DNA from: Terrimonas pollutisoli
Lineage (GTDB): Bacteria > Bacteroidota > Bacteroidia > Chitinophagales > Chitinophagaceae
Assembly (NCBI RefSeq): GCF_029360765.1
Contig: NZ_JARKNA010000023.1
Location: forward strand, 1-64,000
Direction: 5' to 3'
DNA: 64,000 nt
Part shown: positions 54,588 to 63,012 of the stretch, piece by piece
Layout of the letters: every line of letters begins with the position of its first letter
Numbering within the stretch: position 1 is the stretch's first letter
Program-made: the position numbers and the translations under genes
The notes under the pieces: generated by a model
The model's input: only the letters and a program-made list of their open reading frames with translations
Told to the model about the DNA's origin: nothing
Databases searched by the model: none

Positions 54588-55757
54588 ATGCACAAAACCG
54601 ATTGTAATATGCGACGCATTTTTGTAAAACCACTCTTAATAATGTCTCTTACTTTGTTGAGACCATGTATTGATTTTGCCCAATCAAAAAATGAAAGTTC
54701 AGATCTCAAGACCTGGCCCAAGGGGACATCACCCCGGGAAATAGGTATAAGAGTAGCGGAACGTTTTATTGCAACTCCGCATACAAATTTCAACAGGCCT
54801 ACGCCACCCAGGGTGATCACCTATCCTGAAACATGCACATGGTATGGCGCATTGACATTTGCAAAAGAAACAGGGAATAAAAAATTAACACAACAGTTGG
54901 CCCAACGATTTGAACCATTATTGGGTAGCCGCGATACATTGATCCCGGTACCTGATCATGTGGACTATACAGTGTTTGGTTCGGTGCCGCTTGAGCTGTA
55001 TATGCAAACCAAAGACGAAAAATATCTAAAACTCGGTAAGCATATTGCCGATAAACAATGGGGTCCGCCTGAAGGCTCAAGGGTAAAGCCCGAATCGTGG
55101 TATTATTATAATAAAGGAATGACCTGGCAAACAAGAATGTGGATCGACGATATGTTTATGATCACAGCGGTACAATCGCAGGCTTACCGGGCAACAAAAG
55201 ATACGGCTTATATTAATCGTGCGGCGAGAGAAATGGTCTTATATCTTGACTCATTGCAACAACCCAACGGGCTTTTTTATCATGCACCGGATGTTCCTTT
55301 CTTCTGGGCAAGAGGTGACGGGTGGATGGCCGTAGGTATGAGTGAACTGTTGCGGTCTTTACCCAAAAATAATCCTGATCGTCCACGTATTATGAAAGGA
55401 TATAAAATGATGATGGCGACACTGCTTAAGCACCAGGCTGAAGATGGTATGTGGCGTCAATTGATCGATGATCCTGCATCGTGGAAAGAAACTTCCAGCA
55501 CCGGTATGTTCACCTTCGCTTTTATCACCGGTGTAAAAGAAGGCTGGCTGGATAAAAAAACATATGCACCCGCTGCACGTAAGGCATGGATGACGCTTAT
55601 TACCTACCTCAACGACAAAGCGGAAATCAGCGAAGTATGTGAAGGAACCAACAAGAAAAATGACCGGCAATATTATCTTGATCGCAAAAGGAATGTAGGC
55701 GATCTGCATGGACAGGCGCCGGTATTGTGGTGCGCAACAGCATTGCTGAGAAAATAA
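54588..55757 (+). CDS. GH105 unsaturated rhamnogalacturonyl/glucuronyl hydrolase
   Basis: About 389 residues with an (alpha/alpha)6 barrel. The signal peptide is best formed from the ATG at 54609 (MRRIFVKPLLIMSLTLL), so this or 54588 may be the true start. The catalytic Asp candidate is D191 (or D192), counted from the upstream GTG at 54576, in RMWIDDMFMI, as in YteR; other blocks are PFFWARGDGWMAVGMSELL, SSTGMFTFAF and GQAPVLWCATALL. It removes delta-4,5-unsaturated uronic acid from lyase products, complementary to GH88. Confidence 0.92.
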   Translation: MHKTDCNMRRIFVKPLLIMSLTLLRPCIDFAQSKNESSDLKTWPKGTSPREIGIRVAERFIATPHTNFNRPTPPRVITYPETCTWYGALTFAKETGNKKLTQQLAQRFEPLLGSRDTLIPVPDHVDYTVFGSVPLELYMQTKDEKYLKLGKHIADKQWGPPEGSRVKPESWYYYNKGMTWQTRMWIDDMFMITAVQSQAYRATKDTAYINRAAREMVLYLDSLQQPNGLFYHAPDVPFFWARGDGWMAVGMSELLRSLPKNNPDRPRIMKGYKMMMATLLKHQAEDGMWRQLIDDPASWKETSSTGMFTFAFITGVKEGWLDKKTYAPAARKAWMTLITYLNDKAEISEVCEGTNKKNDRQYYLDRKRNVGDLHGQAPVLWCATALLRK

Positions 55758-56220
55758 TAACCGGTGGTTATCTTTTACGTGGATAAAAGCAACACATCAT
55801 TCTCATATTTTTCAATCAGAACATAAAGCAGGGACTTTTGCCGTGCCAAACCAGTTTAAATAATTGGCAAACTATTCAGCTATTTTGGCAAAGCTTTCCG
55901 TGTGTTCCAATTTGCCGGAACATTACATCAAGGATTTAATGTGAAGCATGGTGCCAATAATAATTGTGGCCGGAATTCTCATTTTAAATCAGCCTGTGTT
56001 CTCACGAAACAGTTGATTTTGGGAATACGGTAACGATTGCGTAGAAAGAGGGATGGTATTTGATGATGATGGTATATTTTACGTTTGCTTAAATCAATTG
56101 AGGGTTTATAGTCAGCCGTTTTAAAAATGGTTGAAAAGCATTCAGCAATTACAAGCTGACTCTAAATATTCAGTGATTAAGCTGTATTTACCATTCATCT
56201 AATAACTAAAACTGCTTGCC
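55758..56220. other. intergenic gap before SusC2
   Basis: 463 bases with no credible gene. A short hairpin (ATAACC-GGT-GGTTAT) right after the GH105 stop may end the enzyme-block transcript. A promoter candidate for SusC2 lies at 56059-56087. The remaining sequence shows no recognised repeat. Confidence 0.45.
56059..56087 (+). promoter_or_regulatory. candidate promoter of SusC2
   Basis: TTTG at 56059-56062 and TACGTTTG (TAnnTTTG) at 56080-56087, with 17 bases between. It would give a leader of about 125 bases before the SusC2 ATG, room for regulation. Confidence 0.45.
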
Positions 56221-59200
56221 ATGCTTCGAAAACCCCTACAAGGGATAGTGCTGCTTAAAAGCGCTTCCTTAGTTTTTTCCCTTCTTTTTTTCAGTTCAAT
56301 TGTATTTGCTCAAAGTATATCTGTCGGGGGCAAAGTATTATCATCTAAGGAAAGCGGTCCTTTGGCCGGCGTATCTGTTACCATAAAGGGCTCACCTGAG
56401 GGTACTACCACTGATGATAAAGGCAATTTTCAAATTTCTGTTCCCGGCAGTACCGCTATACTGGTATTTAGTTACCAGGGTTATTTGTCGCAGGAAGTTA
56501 CTGTGGCAAACCGTACCTCTTTTACCATCGGGTTGGAAGAGAATATTAAAAAACTGGATGAAGTGATAGTAGTGGGTTATGGGCAACAAAAGAGAAGAGA
56601 CATTACCGGCGCTATATCTTCTGTAGCTTCTAATGCTCTTAGGGAAGTGCCGGTAAATAGCCCCGGACAGGCATTGCAGGGCCGTGTGGCTGGTTTATAT
56701 GCAGTAACTCAAGGCTATAGTCCGGGCGCCGATGTTACCATACGTATCCGTGGTAACCGTTCTTTTTCTGCCGGCAACGACCCGCTGTATGTAGTGGACG
56801 GTATTCCTATATCCGGTGGCCTGAATGATATAAACCCCAATGATATTGAATCAATGGAAGTATTGAAGGATGCATCGGCAACAGCTATCTATGGTTCCAG
56901 GGGCGCTAACGGTGTAATCCTTATTACTACCCGGCGTGGCAAAACAGGGGTGCCAATAGTTACTTACGATGCGTATATAGGTGTGGTAAAAACTCTTGGA
57001 ACGGCAGATATTTTCAATGGCGCGGAATTCGCAGAGTATAAAAGAGAATCACGCCGTACCAGTGGTAAGTATAAAGATTCCAATAAGGATTCGTCCGACA
57101 AGGCATTGTTTGAACCGGTTGAACTAAAATCAATAGAGCTGGGCCGATATACCGATTACCAGGATTTAATGCTGGAAGACGGTGTTCAGCAAAGCCACCA
57201 GCTTGGTGTATATGGGGGCGGGGAACAAACAAAATATGGTATCAGCATTGGTTACTTTAACGATAAAGGCGTTGTGCCGGTACAAGATTTTACCCGCTAT
57301 ACTTTGCGCCTGAATATAGACCAGCAGATTGGTAAAAGAATAAAGGTTGGATCTTCCATTTTAGGCACATATAGCACCAGGAACGGAGCCAACCTGAACC
57401 CTATTGATGATGCCCTTGCCGAAAACCCATTGGGAGTACCTTATGATTCTGCAGGCAATCTTATTTTTCTGCCTACCACGGATGGCCTTCGTACCAACCC
57501 GCTTTCAGAATTAGTAGAAGGAGCACAGGTTGATAAAAATAAACGCTTCCGGTTATTTGCCTCGTTATATGGTGAAATAGAAATATTGAAAGGCCTTAAG
57601 TACCGGATAAACTTTGGCCCGGATATAATACAAAACCGGAATGGGAGATATATCGGCAAATTTACCAATGACCGGCGTGGCGGCGACGCTACTGCCAGCA
57701 CCTCCGAAGATTTTGTTTTTGCCTACACACTGGAAAACATTATTACCTATAACAAAATATTCAACAGAAAACATGCACTCAATTTTACAGGTTTGTATGG
57801 TGTGCAAACCCGGGAACAGGAGGGTACAAACAATGGCGTACAGAATGTACCTATCCAGGATATGCAGTATTACAACCTCGGCGCAGCGCCGATCATAACA
57901 GGCGTAGGTAGTTTTTTTGAAAAATGGACCATCCTGTCTTATATGGCCCGTATCAATTATGTGTTCAATGATAAATACCTGCTTACTGTTACCGGCAGGT
58001 CTGATGGGTCTTCACGATTTGCCTCCGGTCAGAAATGGGGTTTCTTTCCATCTGTAGCGATTGGCTGGAATATGGCGAATGAAAATTTTCTTTCCAATAG
58101 CAATATAATAAGCAACCTGAAACTACGGGCCAGTTATGGGGAAACTGCCAATACAGGCATCAATCCTTATCAAACATTAGGAGGCCTGGGCCGAACAACT
58201 TACGCATTTGATAATACAGCGGCATACGGTTACCGTCCCGTTACCATTCCCAACCACAACCTGAAATGGGAGTCAACAGGCTCTTTCAACGCAGGTATTG
58301 ATTTTGGTCTTTTTAATAACCGCATAACAGGATCTGTAGAAGTGTACCGGCAAAATACCCACGATTTATTAATGCAGCGGCAATTGCCCATTACTGGTGG
58401 TTATGGTAGTATTTTGGAAAATATAGGTTCTACCCGCAATACAGGATATGAAGTAACAATATCAACTGTCAACATAAAACATAAAAACACGGAAGGCGGA
58501 TTTAGCTGGAGTACGGATTTGAATTTTTTCCAAAATAAAGAAGAGATCGTAGAATTGTTTGGCGGAAAAAAAGATGACATTGGAAATGGATGGTTTATCG
58601 GCCAGCCATTAAGTGTAATATATGATTATGAAAAAATTGGCATCTGGCAAACCGCAGAAAAAAATGCGGCACAACTGTTTTCCCAAAAGCCAGGGCAGAT
58701 AAAAATTAAAGACCAAAACAGTGATGGTTTTATTAATGCAAGCGACCGTGTTATTTTAGGATCCAATGTCCCGAAATTTTCGGGCGGTATTACCAACCGC
58801 TTTTCGTATAAAGGATTCGATCTTGCCATATTTATATTTGCAAGGTTTGGTAATAAAATTACAAGTGGTTTTCACAATGGCGCCTGGATGCAATTGCAGG
58901 GCAGATACAATAATCTGAAGGTAGATTACTGGACAGAAACAAATCCTACTAATAATTATCCCCGTCCCGATGAAAATTCTGAAAGACCCATTTATAATTC
59001 AACCCTGCAATATTTTGACGGCTCGTTTATAAAAATCAGGAATATTAATATTGGATACAACCTGCCCGAACGTTTTGTAAATAAAATAGGGATAAAAGGT
59101 TTACGGTTTTATGCATCAGCACAGCAGCCATTGATTTTTGCTCCTTACAGGCAGAAAGAAAAAGGAATAGACCCGGAGTACCCCACCGCTAATACACCGG

Positions 59201-59241
59201 CTACCTCCATGTATTCCTTTGGTTTCAATGCAAAATTTTAA
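56221..59241 (+). CDS. SusC-like TonB-dependent outer-membrane glycan transporter (2)
   Basis: A 1006-residue protein with signal peptide ending IVFAQ, a carboxypeptidase-like domain (ISVGGKVLSSKESGPLAGVS), TonB box region LDEVIVVGYGQQKRRDITGA, plug motifs VTIRIRGNRSFSA and YVVDGIPIS, the SusC signature TAIYGSRGANGVILITTRRG, and a barrel ending SFGFNAKF. Sequence is clearly distinct from SusC1, so the PUL probably imports two kinds of oligosaccharide. It pairs with SusD2, 150 bases downstream; the gap holds a hairpin element. Confidence 0.95.
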   Translation: MLRKPLQGIVLLKSASLVFSLLFFSSIVFAQSISVGGKVLSSKESGPLAGVSVTIKGSPEGTTTDDKGNFQISVPGSTAILVFSYQGYLSQEVTVANRTSFTIGLEENIKKLDEVIVVGYGQQKRRDITGAISSVASNALREVPVNSPGQALQGRVAGLYAVTQGYSPGADVTIRIRGNRSFSAGNDPLYVVDGIPISGGLNDINPNDIESMEVLKDASATAIYGSRGANGVILITTRRGKTGVPIVTYDAYIGVVKTLGTADIFNGAEFAEYKRESRRTSGKYKDSNKDSSDKALFEPVELKSIELGRYTDYQDLMLEDGVQQSHQLGVYGGGEQTKYGISIGYFNDKGVVPVQDFTRYTLRLNIDQQIGKRIKVGSSILGTYSTRNGANLNPIDDALAENPLGVPYDSAGNLIFLPTTDGLRTNPLSELVEGAQVDKNKRFRLFASLYGEIEILKGLKYRINFGPDIIQNRNGRYIGKFTNDRRGGDATASTSEDFVFAYTLENIITYNKIFNRKHALNFTGLYGVQTREQEGTNNGVQNVPIQDMQYYNLGAAPIITGVGSFFEKWTILSYMARINYVFNDKYLLTVTGRSDGSSRFASGQKWGFFPSVAIGWNMANENFLSNSNIISNLKLRASYGETANTGINPYQTLGGLGRTTYAFDNTAAYGYRPVTIPNHNLKWESTGSFNAGIDFGLFNNRITGSVEVYRQNTHDLLMQRQLPITGGYGSILENIGSTRNTGYEVTISTVNIKHKNTEGGFSWSTDLNFFQNKEEIVELFGGKKDDIGNGWFIGQPLSVIYDYEKIGIWQTAEKNAAQLFSQKPGQIKIKDQNSDGFINASDRVILGSNVPKFSGGITNRFSYKGFDLAIFIFARFGNKITSGFHNGAWMQLQGRYNNLKVDYWTETNPTNNYPRPDENSERPIYNSTLQYFDGSFIKIRNINIGYNLPERFVNKIGIKGLRFYASAQQPLIFAPYRQKEKGIDPEYPTANTPATSMYSFGFNAKF

Positions 59242-59252
59242 TCGCAAAAAAA

Positions 59253-59341
59253 ATGAAATGAGACATAAAATTTTTCGAGCTATTATATCAACAGCGACCT
59301 GCCTGCCGGCAGGCAGGTGAAAATTTTATATCGAATTCCAT
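59253..59341. repeat. hairpin element, copy 2, with 20-bp palindrome insertion (SusC2-SusD2 gap)
   Basis: Matches copy 1 (51331-51402): AATGAAATGAGACATAAAAT, arms ATAAAATTTTTC and GAAAATTTTATAT, then CGAATTCCAT. Between GCGA and TGAAAA it carries the perfect palindrome CCTGCCTGCCGGCAGGCAGG (59298-59317), absent in copy 1. A second small hairpin, CCGAAA-CA-TTTCGG, follows at 59350-59363. Confidence 0.7.
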
Positions 59342-59391
59342 AGCCTGTACCGAAACATTTCGGGATGGCAGAAAAACAAAAAAATATACAA

Positions 59392-61035
59392 ATGAAAAAG
59401 TTTTTAATTTATATCATACCCGCCCTTCTGTTTACCTCCTGCAACAAAATGCTGAAAGAAGAAGTGCATTCACAATCACCGCTGGAATACATGAAAACAG
59501 TAAATGGTTTTGAGGACGGAGTTAAGGCAGCCTACTCATCTCTCCGCAATTTTTATGCAACAGAAAGAGGAATGTCGCTTACTGTTTTTGGTACAGATAC
59601 CTATACCATGGGGGCTGATGGCTCTTTCAAATTCGTAAACCAATATACCCCGGGATTGGATGCCCGGGTATCTATTATCAGGGAAATATGGAATGAATTT
59701 TATTTAGCCATCAACGCCTGTAATATGATTGTGGACATTGCCCCGGAAGTAGCAGGATTAGCGGAGAAAACAAAAAATATCCGGGTAGCCGAGGCTAAAT
59801 TTTTACGGGCACATTACTTTTTTGTACTCGCCCAAATGTTTGGCCCTATCCCTTTGCCATTAAAAGGCAATACTGCTGTAACTACAGAAGCCAACCGTGA
59901 GTCATTGGATAAAGTATATCCGGCTATTATCGCCGACCTGGAAGCCGCACTTCCAAATTTAGAAGTAAAACCCACCGACTATGGACGGGCTACCAAAGCA
60001 GCAGCCGAACATTTATTGGCAAAAGTTTATCTTACCAAAGCCACCTCTGTTGCCAAACAGGCTACAGACTATGGCAATGCCTTACTGTACGCAAAAAATG
60101 TAATAACCAACTATACACATAAATTGCTGCCAGATTTTGCAAGGGTGTTTGAACAGGGCAGCGGTGAAAAAAATGATGAAGTTATCTGGGCGGTACAATA
60201 CACCAATGATGTACGTACCAATAGCACGGGTAATAACGCCCATGTTTTTTTCCTGATGGAATATGATGTATTGCCGGGAATGCAAAGAGATGTGGCCAAT
60301 GGCCGCCCTTTTAAACGTTTCAGGCCTACAAAATTCACATTGGATTCAATATTTAAAGACAGGGTTAATGATGCCCGGTACGAAAAAAGTTTTAAGCATG
60401 TATTTTATTCCAATAACGCAGCCACCATTCCAAAGGATGCCAGCGGAAATCCAAAGTACAGGGTAGGCGACACCTGTATCTGGCTGCCTGGTGTAGAATT
60501 ACCTGCGGCCGAGATCAACAGCAAACCTTATGCGGTTTATCCGCCCAGTAAATACACGGCCAAAATCTACCCTTCACTGATTAAATTCCTCGATCCTTTG
60601 CGCCCCGACAGAACAACTTTTGAAGGCTCCCGTGACTATCTGGCTTTCCGCCTGGCCGAAACTTATTTGATTGCAGCAGAAGCTGCCATGTATAGCGGCG
60701 ATAATGTAGCAGCGGCTGATTTTATTAATGCAGTACGATGGAGAGCTGCCCGGGTTACTCCAGATGCTGTGCTGAATGCTGCATACAGAACGGCAATGAC
60801 AGCAACCCCGGATATGATGAGTATTGATTTCATCCTGGATGAAAGGGGCCGTGAATTATTAGGTGAGCAGGACAGATGGTTCGACCTGGTACGTACCGGC
60901 AAACTGATAGAGAGAGTAACTAAGTGGAACACGGATGCGGCGGCAAATATCAAAGACTTTCATGTGTTGCGGCCCATTCCGCAAGAACAGATTGACAGAA
61001 CAACAAATGTTTTTCCGCAAAATACAGGGTACTGA
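59392..61035 (+). CDS. SusD/RagB-like outer-membrane lipoprotein (2)
   Basis: About 547 residues. Lipoprotein signal MKKFLIYIIPALLFTSCNKM with acylated Cys near residue 17. Conserved blocks are RVAEAKFLRAHYFFVLAQMF, FRLAETYLIAAEAAMYSG, INAVRWRAA and RGRELLGEQDRWFDLVRTGK, ending with LRPIPQEQIDRT. It is the binding lid for SusC2. An upstream in-frame ATG at 59365 gives a nine-residue extension (AEKQKNIQ) that breaks the signal peptide, so 59392 is used. The unusually long gap after SusC2 is structured. Confidence 0.94.
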   Translation: MKKFLIYIIPALLFTSCNKMLKEEVHSQSPLEYMKTVNGFEDGVKAAYSSLRNFYATERGMSLTVFGTDTYTMGADGSFKFVNQYTPGLDARVSIIREIWNEFYLAINACNMIVDIAPEVAGLAEKTKNIRVAEAKFLRAHYFFVLAQMFGPIPLPLKGNTAVTTEANRESLDKVYPAIIADLEAALPNLEVKPTDYGRATKAAAEHLLAKVYLTKATSVAKQATDYGNALLYAKNVITNYTHKLLPDFARVFEQGSGEKNDEVIWAVQYTNDVRTNSTGNNAHVFFLMEYDVLPGMQRDVANGRPFKRFRPTKFTLDSIFKDRVNDARYEKSFKHVFYSNNAATIPKDASGNPKYRVGDTCIWLPGVELPAAEINSKPYAVYPPSKYTAKIYPSLIKFLDPLRPDRTTFEGSRDYLAFRLAETYLIAAEAAMYSGDNVAAADFINAVRWRAARVTPDAVLNAAYRTAMTATPDMMSIDFILDERGRELLGEQDRWFDLVRTGKLIERVTKWNTDAAANIKDFHVLRPIPQEQIDRTTNVFPQNTGY

Positions 61036-61121
61036 TTATTAAAATTTAAGAATAAAAAACCGATGGAAGGGGGCTTATTCCAAAGCCTCTTTCTATTTAT
61101 AAAAACTAAAAACAGGTATTG

Positions 61122-62495
61122 ATGAAAAGAAATATTTTATGTGCTGTTCTTTCTTTTTTCAGCACTGGTTTGTTGATGGCGCAATCACCCGAAAAAGGCT
61201 GGCATAATCTTTTTAATGGAAAAGATCTGACTGGCTGGAAAAGGCTTGGCGGTACTGCTGATTTCAGCATTGAAGATGGCGTTATTGTTGGACGGACCGT
61301 AATGAATTCAAGAAACACTTTCCTGGTTACTGAAAAGGAGTATGCAGATTTTATTCTTGAAGCAGATGTTTTTGTGGAAGATGAAGAAGGAAATGCAGGT
61401 TTGCAAACACGCAGCCATTTCAATCCTGATGCTTTTGACGGGCAGGGCCGTGTGTATGGCCGGCAATGTGAAATAGATCCAACGCCCCGCAGGTGGACCG
61501 GAGGTATTTATGATGAAGGAAGACGGGAATGGCTTTATCCCATGCAATTGAATGCCCGTGCACAACATGCTTACAGGAAAGGGGAGTACAATCATTTTAG
61601 AATAGAATGCGTCGGCAATGAAATGAAGACATGGGTGAATGGAATGGCAACCGCTTATGTGGTGGATACAATAGATGCAAAAGGGTTTATAGGATTACAG
61701 GTACATGGCATTAAAACAGCCGACCATGCAGGAAAAAAAGTTTGTTACAAAAATGTCCGTATCAAAACAACGGGCCTGGTACCAACCCCGTTTCCTTCCA
61801 ATGTGTATGTTTCTAATTTTGCTGTTAACAGTTTAACAGCTTATGAAAAGAAAGATGGCTGGCATTTGCTATTTGACGGAAAAACAAACAAGGGATGGAA
61901 AAGTGCAAAAGGCAAAGTGTTTCCGGAAAAAGGATGGGTGATTGATAACGGAGTTCTCTCCGTGACCGGTGCAGAAGGTAAGGAGGCAACAAACGGCGGC
62001 GATATTGTTACCACCGGACAGTTTGCTGCATTTGACTTATCTTTTGAATTTAAACTTACTCCCGGCGCTAACAGCGGCATAAAATATTTTGTTACGCTGG
62101 CCGAAGCAAGCAGCGGTTCAGCGATAGGATTAGAGTACCAGGTATTGGATGATACGTTGCACCCTGATGCCAAATTGGGCCGTGATGGTAACCGCACATT
62201 GGCATCTTTGTACGATTTGATAAAAGCGGAAAAGCAAAAAAGATTTTTACGGCCAATTGGTCAATGGAATTTCGGAAGAGTTATCGTTTATCCAAACGAT
62301 AAAGTGGAACATTATCTTAACGGCGTAAAGGTTTTAGAATATATACGGAGTTCAAAAGCATACAAAGACCTTGTTGCTATCAGTAAGTATGTAGTTTGGA
62401 AAAATTTTGGCGAAGCGCCGAAAGGTCATATCCTGCTACAGGATCACGGCGATGCTGTTTCGTACAGGAGTATTAAAATAAAAGAGCTGAAATAG
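61122..62495 (+). CDS. tandem DUF1080 (3-keto-disaccharide-hydrolase-like) secreted protein
   Basis: About 457 residues with a signal peptide (LLMAQ). Two concanavalin-like DUF1080 domains are evident: residues about 24-215 (GWHNLFNGKDLTGWKRLGG, TRSHFNPDAFDGQGR, WNGMATAYVVDT-type end) and about 245-457 (GWHLLFDGKTNKGWKSAKG, NSGIKYFVTLAE, EYQVLDD). Some members of this family cleave 3-keto-glycosides. The following gene encodes a Gfo/Idh/MocA oxidoreductase, the class that can make 3-keto sugars. The ATG at 61122 is chosen; a TTG precedes it. Confidence 0.85.
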   Translation: MKRNILCAVLSFFSTGLLMAQSPEKGWHNLFNGKDLTGWKRLGGTADFSIEDGVIVGRTVMNSRNTFLVTEKEYADFILEADVFVEDEEGNAGLQTRSHFNPDAFDGQGRVYGRQCEIDPTPRRWTGGIYDEGRREWLYPMQLNARAQHAYRKGEYNHFRIECVGNEMKTWVNGMATAYVVDTIDAKGFIGLQVHGIKTADHAGKKVCYKNVRIKTTGLVPTPFPSNVYVSNFAVNSLTAYEKKDGWHLLFDGKTNKGWKSAKGKVFPEKGWVIDNGVLSVTGAEGKEATNGGDIVTTGQFAAFDLSFEFKLTPGANSGIKYFVTLAEASSGSAIGLEYQVLDDTLHPDAKLGRDGNRTLASLYDLIKAEKQKRFLRPIGQWNFGRVIVYPNDKVEHYLNGVKVLEYIRSSKAYKDLVAISKYVVWKNFGEAPKGHILLQDHGDAVSYRSIKIKELK

Positions 62496-62650
62496 AGAAT
62501 GTGGAAATGTGAAAATTAAAAGAGTTTGCTGAAGAGAAGCATAAGATAGGCCGATAAAAATGGAATAAATGTTCAATGTTCAATTTTCAACGATCAATGA
62601 TCAATTGTCTTGCTTTTAGAAGAGTCTTTGTCCCCTACCCGGAGGAGCAA
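62496..62650. other. start of repeat-rich gap after DUF1080 gene
   Basis: Contains short tandem units TTCAATGTTCAATTTTCAAC and GATCAATGATCAATTGTC near 62571-62606, the same style as a valS insertion. No gene seen. Confidence 0.45.
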
Positions 62651-62722
62651 GCCATCCGAACACAGCCCTTACTCTTTGGAGAGGCAGATAAGATAGATGC
62701 TCTTCGAAAGTGATGAGTAGAG
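62651..62722. repeat. partial third copy of the MITE-like element
   Basis: GCCATCCGAACACAGCCCT, CTTTGGAGAGGC and TGAGTAGAG align with the internal region of the adjacent copy B (GCCATCCATTCACAGCCCT and so on). It lacks the terminal inverted repeats and lies immediately beside copy B. Confidence 0.5.
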
Positions 62723-62914
62723 GGCCTCATCCCGACCTTCTCCCAAGGAGAAGGCCATCCATTCACAGCCCTCGCTTTTCGGAGTGGCTGAAAGAAATAG
62801 TGCTCTCCGAAAATGGAGAGTAGAGAACTGAAGTTGATGTGGTAGATGTATTGTTTGGATTTGCAATGTAGCGCCGTCCCTTCTCCTTGGGAGAAGGGAA
62901 AGAGGGAAGAGGCC
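62723..62914. repeat. 192-bp MITE-like element, copy B
   Basis: Begins GGCCTCATCCCGACCTTC and ends GGGAAAGAGGGAAGAGGCC; exactly the same length as copy A at 21632-21823. Terminal inverted repeats are better kept here (CTTCTCCCAAGGAGAAGG left, CCTTCTCCTTGGGAGAAGG right). Nested hairpin CGCTTTTCGGAG / CTCCGAAAATGG lies inside. It lies between the DUF1080 and oxidoreductase genes. Confidence 0.75.
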
Positions 62915-63012
62915 GAGTAGCGAACGGAACGATGAAGTGTGCGACGCAAGGAACGATGAGCAGAATTACTAAAGCTGGAAACATAAATTTTTTTAAAGTA
63001 AATAAATCATCA

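Noticed and set aside
62635..62984. Overlapping minus-strand frames in the DUF1080-oxidoreductase gap
   Set aside because: They are translations of the MITE-like repeat and its fragment; the three frames all look similar in style and none has a protein motif.
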